From assembly GCA_963746885.1 (NCBI GenBank), contig CAVVDM010000003.1:124001-188000 (forward strand): DNA of 64,000 nucleotides, in the 5' to 3' direction. Shown piece by piece: positions 57,071 to 64,000 of this stretch. The notes beneath the pieces are model-generated. The model was not told the DNA's origin. It worked only from the letters and a program-made list of their open reading frames with translations, and searched no databases. Every line of letters starts with the position of its first letter. Within the stretch, counting starts at the first letter, position 1. The DNA is from DATARH01 sp963746885. Lineage in GTDB: Bacteria > Pseudomonadota > Alphaproteobacteria > ATCC43930 > CGMCC-115725. The position numbers and the translations under genes were made by a program.

Positions 57071-57518
57071 CAGACCGAGTATCGCGGCAGGCTTTGTCGG
57101 CTGGGGCATCTGGCGCAGCGAACGAGCCGGCTTTGGCCGCTTTCTGCCCGGCGCTGCGTCAACGCCTCCAGCTGCCGCCGCTGCTCGGCAGCCCGCCGGT
57201 CCGCCGACGTTCGATGCGGAGAAACAAGCTGCCGGGCGCGAACGCCAGTCAAGCCGCTGGAATATAGTCCAACCTGCGCCCCCACCGATACTGACCGCAA
57301 GCGCACGATTACTACACGAGAGTTGTGCCATGGACAACGAAGCGAACGCTATTCGAGCACGACCGGGCGGTGTGACGCGACCGCAAAAGTCTGACCGCGT
57401 GGCGGCACAGAAAATTCCTATGCCTCCGCAGCTCTCTAAGCCGCCGCGCCCTTACCACTGCGGGGCTTTCAGCGACCCGACGCCTCGCTTCTCGTGCGGC
57501 CGGATCGCTGTCGCCTTT
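57071..57518. other. No recognisable gene
   Basis: About 450 bases between the transposase remnant and the end of the Hint-domain gene. Open frames exist on both strands because of the high GC, but none has recognisable content. Confidence 0.4.
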
Positions 57519-60110
57519 TCACGCGACCTTGGACTCTGTCTCGACCGCGACATCCATCGGCTGCGCCTCGATGTAGATCATCTGACCGTGACCGTGCAGA
57601 TGCACCTCCAGCATTGCGGGGCCGTTAACGGCAGGCAACGGCAGCATCGCATCACCATTGGTCCACCGTGCGATTGCGACGCCACTGCGTTCCGGCCGCC
57701 ACCAACCATCTGACAGCTCGGGATAATCGACCGCGATGCTCTGCACCTCGCTTGTGCCCCGGACCACGAGGCGGGCCACACACACGCCGAGGCGTCGGGG
57801 ATCGGTCAACCACGGCCGGGCATCGCCGGGCGGATTCGCCCGCGAAACCAGCCGCACGTCCTGTAGGCCGCGGGTGAGCGGGAAAATGTACAAACCGTTT
57901 TCACCGTATATCGGTCGCACGGTTCGGCCTCGGGCGACGAGCCGTAGCTCGGGATCGGTCGTTGTCTCAAGCGACGGGGCCACCCGATCCAAGGCGGCGG
58001 CGCGGTCCGCGAGGCGCTGCCAAATCGGCCGCACGGTGGCCTCATCGGTTACGAATGGCACGCATGAGGCAGCGGCGCGCGCCCCCAAATCGGCCTCCTG
58101 AGTCAAGTCCGGGTGCAGCACCAGCGGCGTGTCCGAATTGGCAAAGAACCCCTGGTTGCCGGTGTCGATATAACTTTCGGCCGGCAGGCCTTCGGCCAGC
58201 AGAATAGCGTGCGAATCGAGTTCGAGATGGAAATACTCGACCGTCTTCCACCCCGCTTCTTGCCGGATCGTCGTGCGGTTTACCAACTGCTGCGCGCAAA
58301 CGAGCACCCCGTCGACGACGATCGCGTGATTGGGCGATACGTAGAGATCGCGATGCGGCGTCGCAGGCCCGAAAGCATCCCGTTCGATGCGGATCGGCAA
58401 TACTCTCTGCGGGTGCGGCTGCGCGGCGACGTTGATCCGGCGCCAGCCGATCCACTTGACCGGGCGCTCGATCCGCTCGCCGTCGACAACCGCGGTAACC
58501 GTGTCGCCCACCGCCAAGCGCTCGATCTCGACCTCGCCCCGCGCGGTCAAAATGTGGGTCCCCGCAGCGTAGCACACCGAGTCGCTAAGCCAAATTTCGG
58601 TGTCACTGCCGGCCGTCGTCCAGTTCGCGAACCAGGTGCCGTGCAGGTTGGCGATGTTGCTCAGGGTCAGCGTGGCACCGTCGGACAGCGTCAGCGTGCC
58701 GCTACTGCCGGTGCCGCTCCCTCCGGCGGTAATGCTGACGCTGCTGTTGCCGATAATATCGATAAACGTCGTCGGCGACGCGTTGGAGGTGCCTTCGAAC
58801 AGTTGTGAGATTGTGCCGCCGAACGCCGTATCGCTGGCAAGCGACAGCTCGCCGGCGGGCGTGGCGCTCGTCCCGAGGAAAGTGAAGGTGTCGCCGCTGC
58901 CGACGCTCCCGTCAAGCTGCAGGTTGGACGCAGCGCTGTTGGCGATTTCGAACGCCAGCCCGGTCGAGGCGCCGATGTTGGTCGCCAACTCCAACGTGCC
59001 GCCGCTCGCTTCGACAATGCCAGTGTTGTTGGAAAACGTACCCGTGATCTTGCCTTGGCCGATCAGTGTGCCGGCATCTGAAATGCTCGCGGCCGTCAGC
59101 GCGGCGCCGCTGCCGAGCGTTAGCGTCGTGCCGGCTATCGTCACCGTCCCGGACGCGTTGAAGGTGCTGCTGATCGCGTCGGTGCCGCCGGTGAAGCTGG
59201 CATTGCCGACCGCCATCGTGCCGCCGGATTGATTGAAGGTGCCGCCGCTGACGGTCAGGTTGTTGCTGACCGTGACCGCACCCGCGAACTCATTGAGCGA
59301 GCCGCTCGAAACATTGAGGTTGCGGGCGGTAATGTTAAGGCCCGACGCTGAGACTGTACCGCCGCTAACATTGAGCAGGCCGGCGGTGTTGAAATTACCC
59401 CCAAGGTTTATGGTGCCGCCGTTAAAGTTTGCGGTAGCGGTATTGTTGGTGATATTGAATTGTCCGCCCGACTGATTGAAGGTGCCGTTTCCGGTGACGG
59501 TCAGGTTGTTGGCGCTGGTGAGATTGACGGTTCCGTTGCCGGACAGGCGGAAGACGCCGTTGCCGCTGATATTAAGTTGCCTGCCAATATTTGAGCTCCC
59601 GCTGAACTCAATGAAGGCGCCGGTGCTGCTGATGAACACGTTCCTGTTCTCAGTGAGGGTCCCACCCGACTGATTGAAGGTGCCGCCGCTGATGTTGAAG
59701 TTCCTGTTGATACCTACGGCCCCGCCCGACAGCGTGAAATTTCCGCCGGTAAAAAGCACGTCGTTATTGCTGCCGGTAACATCGAAGTTACCGGCGTTCA
59801 TGTTGAAACTGCCGCCGGCCTGAGTGAAGTTGGTGGTGGTCAACGTCGCTGCGGCATTGATGTTTATGACGCCACCCGTGTTCCCATTCAGGGTTAGGGT
59901 GGTGACGGTGAGGGTTTTGCCAGCGTTGTTGAGAAAAAGGCTGCCGTTGTTGACGGTCAAGATGTCGACTGTCTGGTTCGACGTCAGGGTAACGCCACCC
60001 TGATTGATAAAGGCGTTGTTGCCCGTACCGTTTGGGACGGTACCGGAATTCCAATCGGCGCCGGTGTTCCAATTGGCCGTGCCGGTCGTGTTCCAGACAA
60101 AATTTGCCAT
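57519..60110 (-). CDS. Large secreted beta-repeat protein with C-terminal Hint domain
   Basis: 863 residues, intact. Residues 1-500 are a Gly/Asn/Ser/Thr-rich beta-helix-type region opening NFVWNTTGTANWNTGADWNS, with repeated GG(T/N)FNQSGGT and NL-V-G-GTF units, as in autotransporter passenger domains; Cys is absent. Near 511 the Hint_2 domain begins with CYAAGTHILTARGEVEIERL, followed by VGDTVTAVVDGERIERPVKW, RDLYVSPNHAIVVDGVLVCA and YFHLELDSHAILLAEGLPAE (the H-x-LLAEG motif). A 170-residue beta domain ends the protein. No N-terminal signal or C-terminal barrel is visible, so export may use type I or another route. Hint domains self-cleave at the Cys in intein and hedgehog families. GGTAGGACG precedes the ATG. 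Confidence 0.82.
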   Translation of the reverse strand: MANFVWNTTGTANWNTGADWNSGTVPNGTGNNAFINQGGVTLTSNQTVDILTVNNGSLFLNNAGKTLTVTTLTLNGNTGGVININAAATLTTTNFTQAGGSFNMNAGNFDVTGSNNDVLFTGGNFTLSGGAVGINRNFNISGGTFNQSGGTLTENRNVFISSTGAFIEFSGSSNIGRQLNISGNGVFRLSGNGTVNLTSANNLTVTGNGTFNQSGGQFNITNNTATANFNGGTINLGGNFNTAGLLNVSGGTVSASGLNITARNLNVSSGSLNEFAGAVTVSNNLTVSGGTFNQSGGTMAVGNASFTGGTDAISSTFNASGTVTIAGTTLTLGSGAALTAASISDAGTLIGQGKITGTFSNNTGIVEASGGTLELATNIGASTGLAFEIANSAASNLQLDGSVGSGDTFTFLGTSATPAGELSLASDTAFGGTISQLFEGTSNASPTTFIDIIGNSSVSITAGGSGTGSSGTLTLSDGATLTLSNIANLHGTWFANWTTAGSDTEIWLSDSVCYAAGTHILTARGEVEIERLAVGDTVTAVVDGERIERPVKWIGWRRINVAAQPHPQRVLPIRIERDAFGPATPHRDLYVSPNHAIVVDGVLVCAQQLVNRTTIRQEAGWKTVEYFHLELDSHAILLAEGLPAESYIDTGNQGFFANSDTPLVLHPDLTQEADLGARAAASCVPFVTDEATVRPIWQRLADRAAALDRVAPSLETTTDPELRLVARGRTVRPIYGENGLYIFPLTRGLQDVRLVSRANPPGDARPWLTDPRRLGVCVARLVVRGTSEVQSIAVDYPELSDGWWRPERSGVAIARWTNGDAMLPLPAVNGPAMLEVHLHGHGQMIYIEAQPMDVAVETESKVA

Positions 60111-60212
60111 CGTCCTACCTTCGCCTCTGGTTCCGCGGCCGACCGCGGCATGTCGTTATTGTCGCAAGCTGGCGCGATCAAGGTCAATTGACATTTTATA
60201 GATTGATAAATG

Positions 60213-61731
60213 GTAATTGCTCACCTGGGATAGCCGCCTGGCGGTGATAGTGGGTTAGGCGCGTGTTTGCCACAAAGATGTTGACATGAGGCTGGGGTCG
60301 TGATTCTACGCTTCGATGACTCCGCCGCCGGACTTTTCCTCGCTGTCGTCAGCCGAGAAGGATGCGCTGATCCGCACGCTGTTGGCTCGGGTCGATGCGC
60401 TGATCGCGGAGAACGCGGCGCTGCGTGAGCGGCTGAACCTGCCGCCGAAGACGCCGGGCAATTCCTCGACGCCGCCGAGCCAGGGGCACAAGGCTGATGG
60501 CGAGAGTGAGACGAAGCCGAAGGCCAAAGCCCATGCCGGCTCGCACCGGCCCCTGCATCCGAACCCGACGCGGCGGCGCGACATCCTGGCTGATCGCTGC
60601 GAGCATTGTCGCGCCAATGTGAGCGCGGTCCCGCAAGCGGCGGTTCACGCCTACGACCGGATCGAAATCCCTGAGATCGTGCCGGATGTGACGCGGGTCA
60701 CACTGCACGGCGGCGTCTGCCCGTGCTGTCGGCATCGGTTCCGGGCGACGCCGCCAGCCGGACTGGAGCCAGGTTCGCCTTTCGGCGCGAACCTACGGGC
60801 ATTCGTGCTGTACTTGCGTTTCGCCCAGGCGATCCCGTTCGAGCGATTGGCGCGGCTGATGTCCGATTTGCTCGGGTTGGAGATCAGCGAGGGGGCGCTC
60901 GCCAACATGCTGGAAGCCAGCGGCAGCGCCTTCGCGCACCAGACGAGCCTGATCCGTGACCGGCTGTTATCCGGCACCATCCTGCAATCCGACGAGACGA
61001 GCGCGCGGGTCGGCAAGAAGACATGGTGGACCTGGGTCTTCCACAATGGCGACAGCGCCTGCTTCCTGATCCGGCCAAGCCGTGGCAAGGCGGTGGTCGG
61101 CGAGTTCCTCGGCACGATGCGCCCGGATTTCTGGGTGTCGGACCGGCTCGGCGCGCAGATGGGTTGGGCGCAGAGCGGCCACCAAGCCTGCCTCGCTCAT
61201 CTGCTGCGCGATGTGCAATACGCCATCGACGCGGGCGACGTCAGCTTTGCCCCCGGCATCAAGAACCTGCTGAAGCACGCCATTGCCATCGGCCACCGGC
61301 GCGACCGCCTCGCCGATGCCACCCTCGCCGTCTATGTGGCAAAGCTGGAAGCCAAGCTCGACCGGCTGCTCCAGATCGAGCCGGCCAACCGGGAGGGCCA
61401 GAAATTGCTCCGGGTCATCAAGAGGTATCGGCAGAACCTGTTCGTCTTCGTCACCAACCGGGCAGTTCCGCCGACCAACAACGGCTCCGAACAGGCGCTG
61501 CGCCCCTGCGTCATCTTCCGCAAGATCACCAACTGCTTCCGCTCGCAGTGGGGTGCCAAGCTCTACGCCGATGTCAGGTCCGTCTTCGAGACCGCCCGAA
61601 GACGCGGCATCCCGATCCTTCAGGCCATCCGCCTGACCCTCAACCAGCGCCCGCTGCCGGTCGCTCAATAGACCGCGATCCTCGCGCGTTTGCCGTCGTC
61701 ATCACCCCCAATCAGAGGGGTGAGCAAATAC
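60213..61731 (+). mobile_element. IS66-family insertion sequence, copy 2
   Basis: 1,519 bp, the same length as copy 1 and opposite in orientation. The ends are GTAATTGCTCACC and, inward from the right, GTATTTGCTCACC. GATAAATG flanks both sides (60205-60212 and 61732-61739). It separates the Hint-protein gene from the Crp gene without breaking either. Confidence 0.95.
60316..61671 (+). CDS. IS66-family transposase (single-ORF type), copy 2
   Basis: 451 residues, intact, with the same domain order as copy 1. The ten amino-acid differences from copy 1 all lie after residue 308 (for example GHRRDRLADATLAVYVAK here against GRRRDRLAASTLTVYAAK there). Both copies may be active. Confidence 0.95.
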   Translation: MTPPPDFSSLSSAEKDALIRTLLARVDALIAENAALRERLNLPPKTPGNSSTPPSQGHKADGESETKPKAKAHAGSHRPLHPNPTRRRDILADRCEHCRANVSAVPQAAVHAYDRIEIPEIVPDVTRVTLHGGVCPCCRHRFRATPPAGLEPGSPFGANLRAFVLYLRFAQAIPFERLARLMSDLLGLEISEGALANMLEASGSAFAHQTSLIRDRLLSGTILQSDETSARVGKKTWWTWVFHNGDSACFLIRPSRGKAVVGEFLGTMRPDFWVSDRLGAQMGWAQSGHQACLAHLLRDVQYAIDAGDVSFAPGIKNLLKHAIAIGHRRDRLADATLAVYVAKLEAKLDRLLQIEPANREGQKLLRVIKRYRQNLFVFVTNRAVPPTNNGSEQALRPCVIFRKITNCFRSQWGAKLYADVRSVFETARRRGIPILQAIRLTLNQRPLPVAQ

Positions 61732-61772
61732 GATAAATGTCAAGCTTCGGGAGGGCGCAATTGCGGCGCGAC

Positions 61773-61800
61773 TTGAAAGCTGCCGGCCGATTGCTATGCT
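61773..61800 (+). promoter_or_regulatory. Possible promoter of the Crp-family gene
   Basis: TTGAAA (61773-61778), 16-base spacer, TATGCT (61795-61800), 33 bases before the start codon at 61834. It lies just right of the IS66 copy, so the gene may keep its own promoter. Confidence 0.5.
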
Positions 61801-61833
61801 GCGCTCGGCAGATGATGGTATAGGTGAGCATCG

Positions 61834-62604
61834 ATGCGGCCTGGCGTTGAGGCCCTGCGCGGGCTGCCGCTGTTGCGGTCATTCGACTTGGCGCTGCTCG
61901 GCACGCTGAACGAACTCGCCGACCTCGCTCGAATTGGCCCCGGCGAGGTCCTGTTTCACCAAGGCGACCGGACGGAGGAGCTCAACATCCTGGTTTCGGG
62001 CTACGTGGCGGCCGTGCGCTCAACGTCCGGTGGCGACGCTCTGACCGATGTGATCGCGCCGGTACGGGCGCTCGCGTTTGCCACGACCCTGCTCGGGCTG
62101 CCTGCGGCGGTCGGCGCCAAGACCGTTACCTCCAGCCGCCTGATCCTTATACCGGCGCCGGAGTTGCGAGAGTTGATCGCGATGCAGCCGCAGCTAGGGT
62201 TGCCGTTTCTCGACTATGCGCTGAACGAGCTGAACGAGCTGACCCTCGATGTGTGCCAGCTCAAATTGCGCTCCGCAGCGCAACGTCTGGCGGAATACCT
62301 GCTCAGCCTGATTGAAAAACCCGAACTCACCCCAGTGCGGTTTGTGCTACCTTATGAGAAGCGGTTCCTGGCCGGAAAGATCGGCTGCTCGAGGGAAAAC
62401 TTGTCGCGCGCCTTCACGGCCCTGCGCCGGGTCGGGGTCGTGACTCATCAAGGCATCGTCGTCGTGCGCGACGTGGCGACGCTCCGCGACTTTGCTGGGC
62501 ACGCCCCGCCTGAGGCTGCGGGGACCGGCACGGAGCGGGACCGGCTAGCGCAAGCAGCATCCGCCCGTGCCGTATATAAGAGATGCTTCCTGAAACCCGA
62601 GTGA
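61834..62604 (+). CDS. Crp/Fnr-family transcription regulator
   Basis: 256 residues. A cyclic-nucleotide-binding-like domain (LARIGPGEVLFHQGDRTEEL, NILVSGYVAAVRS) is followed by the long dimer helix LNELNELTLDVCQLKLRSAA and a Crp helix-turn-helix KRFLAGKIGCSRENLSRAFT with ALRRVGVVTHQGIVVVRD. No Fe-S cysteine cluster is present, so it is not Fnr-like in oxygen sensing; the ligand is unknown. It lies directly ahead of sapC and the TPR gene on the same strand and may control them. Confidence 0.85.
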   Translation: MRPGVEALRGLPLLRSFDLALLGTLNELADLARIGPGEVLFHQGDRTEELNILVSGYVAAVRSTSGGDALTDVIAPVRALAFATTLLGLPAAVGAKTVTSSRLILIPAPELRELIAMQPQLGLPFLDYALNELNELTLDVCQLKLRSAAQRLAEYLLSLIEKPELTPVRFVLPYEKRFLAGKIGCSRENLSRAFTALRRVGVVTHQGIVVVRDVATLRDFAGHAPPEAAGTGTERDRLAQAASARAVYKRCFLKPE

Positions 62605-62608
62605 TCGA

Positions 62609-63397
62609 GTGTCCATGACCAATTCCGCATCAAAGCCCTTTACGGCCGAGTCAACGGCTGCCGCCGCATCGGCGCTGCCGCTGTTTCACAGCAACATCGT
62701 GCCGCTCACCGCGGAGCGGCATGCCGGGCTCAAGCTGAACCGTAACGCGGGGTACGGTTACAGCGCCGGGGCTGCCACGGTCCCGATCGGCGTCGGCGAA
62801 TTTGAGGCGGCCGCCAGCTGCTATCCGATTTTGTTTACCGAGGAGCCGCAACCCAGAGCGGTTGTGCTGTTGGGCGTGCGCCCGGGCTGGAACCTGTTCG
62901 TTAACGAAGCCGGGCTTTGGATGCCGCATGTCTATGTGCCGGCGGTGGTTCGCGCCTTTCCATTCGCCTTCCTCCGCCATTCCGACACCGGCGAGCGCTC
63001 GGTCGGCATCGAGGCCGACGCCGCCTGCCTCAGCCCCACCACCGGTGTGCCGCTGTTCGAGAATGGGGAGCCGACCAGCGTTGTCAAAAACGCGGTCGCG
63101 TTATGTGAAGTCTGCGAAGCCGAGCTGGCTGAGAGCGCCGCACTCGCCGCGGCCCTGGAGGGCGCCGGACTATTGGCCCCGCAGGAGGCGACGATCGAAA
63201 CCAAGGCCGGCGCCTCGGCTCGGATTACCGGGTTCAGGACCGTCGATCGTGGTCGGCTCGCTGCCCTGCCCGACGCCGTCATTCTCGAATGGCACCGGCG
63301 CAATTGGCTTGGGCCGCTGTATGCGCATCTGGTGTCACAGGCGAACTGGGTGGAATTTACTGAGTTTGCGGCCGGGCAACTGGCAGCACGCCAGTGA
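62609..63397 (+). CDS. SapC family protein
   Basis: 262 residues from GTG 62609; ATG 62615 is an alternative. LPLFHSNIVPLTAERHAGLK, AASCYPILFTEEPQPRAVVL, YVPAVVRAFPFAFLRHSD and RGRLAALPDAVILEWHRRNW are the SapC family landmarks. SapC is named for Campylobacter S-layer loci, but its biochemical role is not known; in Alphaproteobacteria it often neighbours large secreted repeat proteins. Its stop overlaps the next ATG (TGATG). Intact. Confidence 0.85.
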   Translation: MSMTNSASKPFTAESTAAAASALPLFHSNIVPLTAERHAGLKLNRNAGYGYSAGAATVPIGVGEFEAAASCYPILFTEEPQPRAVVLLGVRPGWNLFVNEAGLWMPHVYVPAVVRAFPFAFLRHSDTGERSVGIEADAACLSPTTGVPLFENGEPTSVVKNAVALCEVCEAELAESAALAAALEGAGLLAPQEATIETKAGASARITGFRTVDRGRLAALPDAVILEWHRRNWLGPLYAHLVSQANWVEFTEFAAGQLAARQ

Positions 63398-64000
63398 TGT
63401 CGATCGAAGCGACCCTTCCCGAGGCTTTCGCGATCGGTTTACAGCATCTACAGGCTGGGCGGTTCGACGAGGCCGAAGACATTTGCCGCAAAATCCTCGA
63501 ACTCCAGCCTGAAGAGGCCAATTGCCTCCATTTGATGGGCCTCGTTGCGTTCAGACGTGGGCAGCCGGAACGCGCGGTCGAACTGCTTCGGCAAGCCTTG
63601 ATCTACAAGCCCGGTGACGCCGAGGCGCATGCCCAGCTCGGTGCCGCCTTGCACAACAGCGGCGATGTGGAGCAGGCGCGCGCTCATCTCGAAAAATCGC
63701 TGGAGCTTGACCCCCGCCAGCCCGAGACGCACCGCAATCTCGGGACGATCCTGCGCCTGCAAGGTCAGCTCGACGAGGCGGCCAAGCATCACCGGCAGGC
63801 GATTGCGCTCGACCCGGGCTACCTGGACGCCCATTCCGCGCTCGGGGTTGTCCTGATCGAGCAGGATCGGGGAGAAGAAGCGATCGAGGTGTTCCGGCGG
63901 GCGGCTGCCTTGCGGCCGGAAAACCCGGAAACACACAATAATCTCGGCGTGGCTCTAGTCGGTCAGGGGCGGATCGAGGAGGCGATCGCGCGCTACGAAC
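63397..64000 (+). CDS. Tetratricopeptide-repeat protein, runs off the window
   Basis: The first 201 residues: AFAIGLQHLQAGRFDEAEDI, then at least five 34-residue TPR units (for example NCLHLMGLVAFRRGQPERAV, AHAQLGAALHNSGDVEQARA, THRNLGTILRLQGQLDEAAK). Such N-terminal TPR arrays next to SapC often belong to OGT/SPINDLY-like or other glycosyltransferases; the C-terminal part is not in the window. Translationally coupled to sapC. Confidence 0.85.
   Translation, partial: MSIEATLPEAFAIGLQHLQAGRFDEAEDICRKILELQPEEANCLHLMGLVAFRRGQPERAVELLRQALIYKPGDAEAHAQLGAALHNSGDVEQARAHLEKSLELDPRQPETHRNLGTILRLQGQLDEAAKHHRQAIALDPGYLDAHSALGVVLIEQDRGEEAIEVFRRAAALRPENPETHNNLGVALVGQGRIEEAIARYE

Overview
High-GC, mobile-element-saturated chromosome of an alphaproteobacterium. 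Protein families (TAXI and SBP_bac_5 binding proteins, SapC, Hint/beta-helix secreted protein, DUF3768, DUF5681, P63C) and codon bias fit Rhodospirillales or Hyphomicrobiales. Nothing here fixes the genus; no rRNA or tRNA gene was recognised.

Layout. 1-9 kb is a graveyard: the 3' part of phosphoglucomutase with three frameshifts, remnants of IS630-, IS1595-, IS1380- and IS1182-type transposases, and the first two genes of a BREX type 3 defence locus (brxF intact, brxC broken and cut off). 9-12 kb holds a three-gene cluster like E. coli yjfJ-yjfK-yjfL (PspA-like, DUF2491, DUF350). An IS1182-family element with inverted repeats and a 4-bp duplication follows. 14-21 kb is the most conventional stretch: a secreted protein with an internally duplicated module, a TAXI binding protein, two SBP_bac_5 binding proteins and a zinc alcohol dehydrogenase, with no permease genes. 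21.3-23 kb is a translationally coupled set of three unknown genes, one with an in-frame TAG. An IS66 copy with 8-bp duplications comes next.

24.7-28.8 kb is a decayed integrative element: primase-like pseudogene, HTH fragment, unknown protein, and a tyrosine integrase whose catalytic tyrosine position is cysteine. It abuts a truncated IS5 copy. 30.4-33.2 kb is a 2,833-bp IS1-type element with perfect 16-bp ends and an 8-bp duplication, carrying a P63C-domain gene and two small genes. 33.8-36.3 kb is a MASE1-PAS histidine kinase (frameshifted) plus receiver protein. 36.9-48.2 kb is a conjugation/plasmid-type module (HerA/TraD-like ATPase, replication-relaxation-like protein, CHC2 zinc-finger protein). 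The ATPase gene is split by an IS21 element, which itself holds a serine-recombinase element inside istA and an IS110 element between istA and istB. A full IS5 copy, a CAP-domain gene cut by an IS256 element, a GT2 glycosyltransferase, and a DUF3768 gene split by an antisense group II intron fill 48-56.5 kb.

57.5-64 kb is a likely cell-surface locus: an 863-residue beta-repeat protein with a C-terminal Hint domain, a second IS66 copy (8-bp duplications), a Crp/Fnr regulator, SapC and a TPR protein running off the end.

One-base frameshifts are very frequent, in host genes as well as insertion sequences, so either real decay or unpolished long-read errors must be considered for every broken gene listed.
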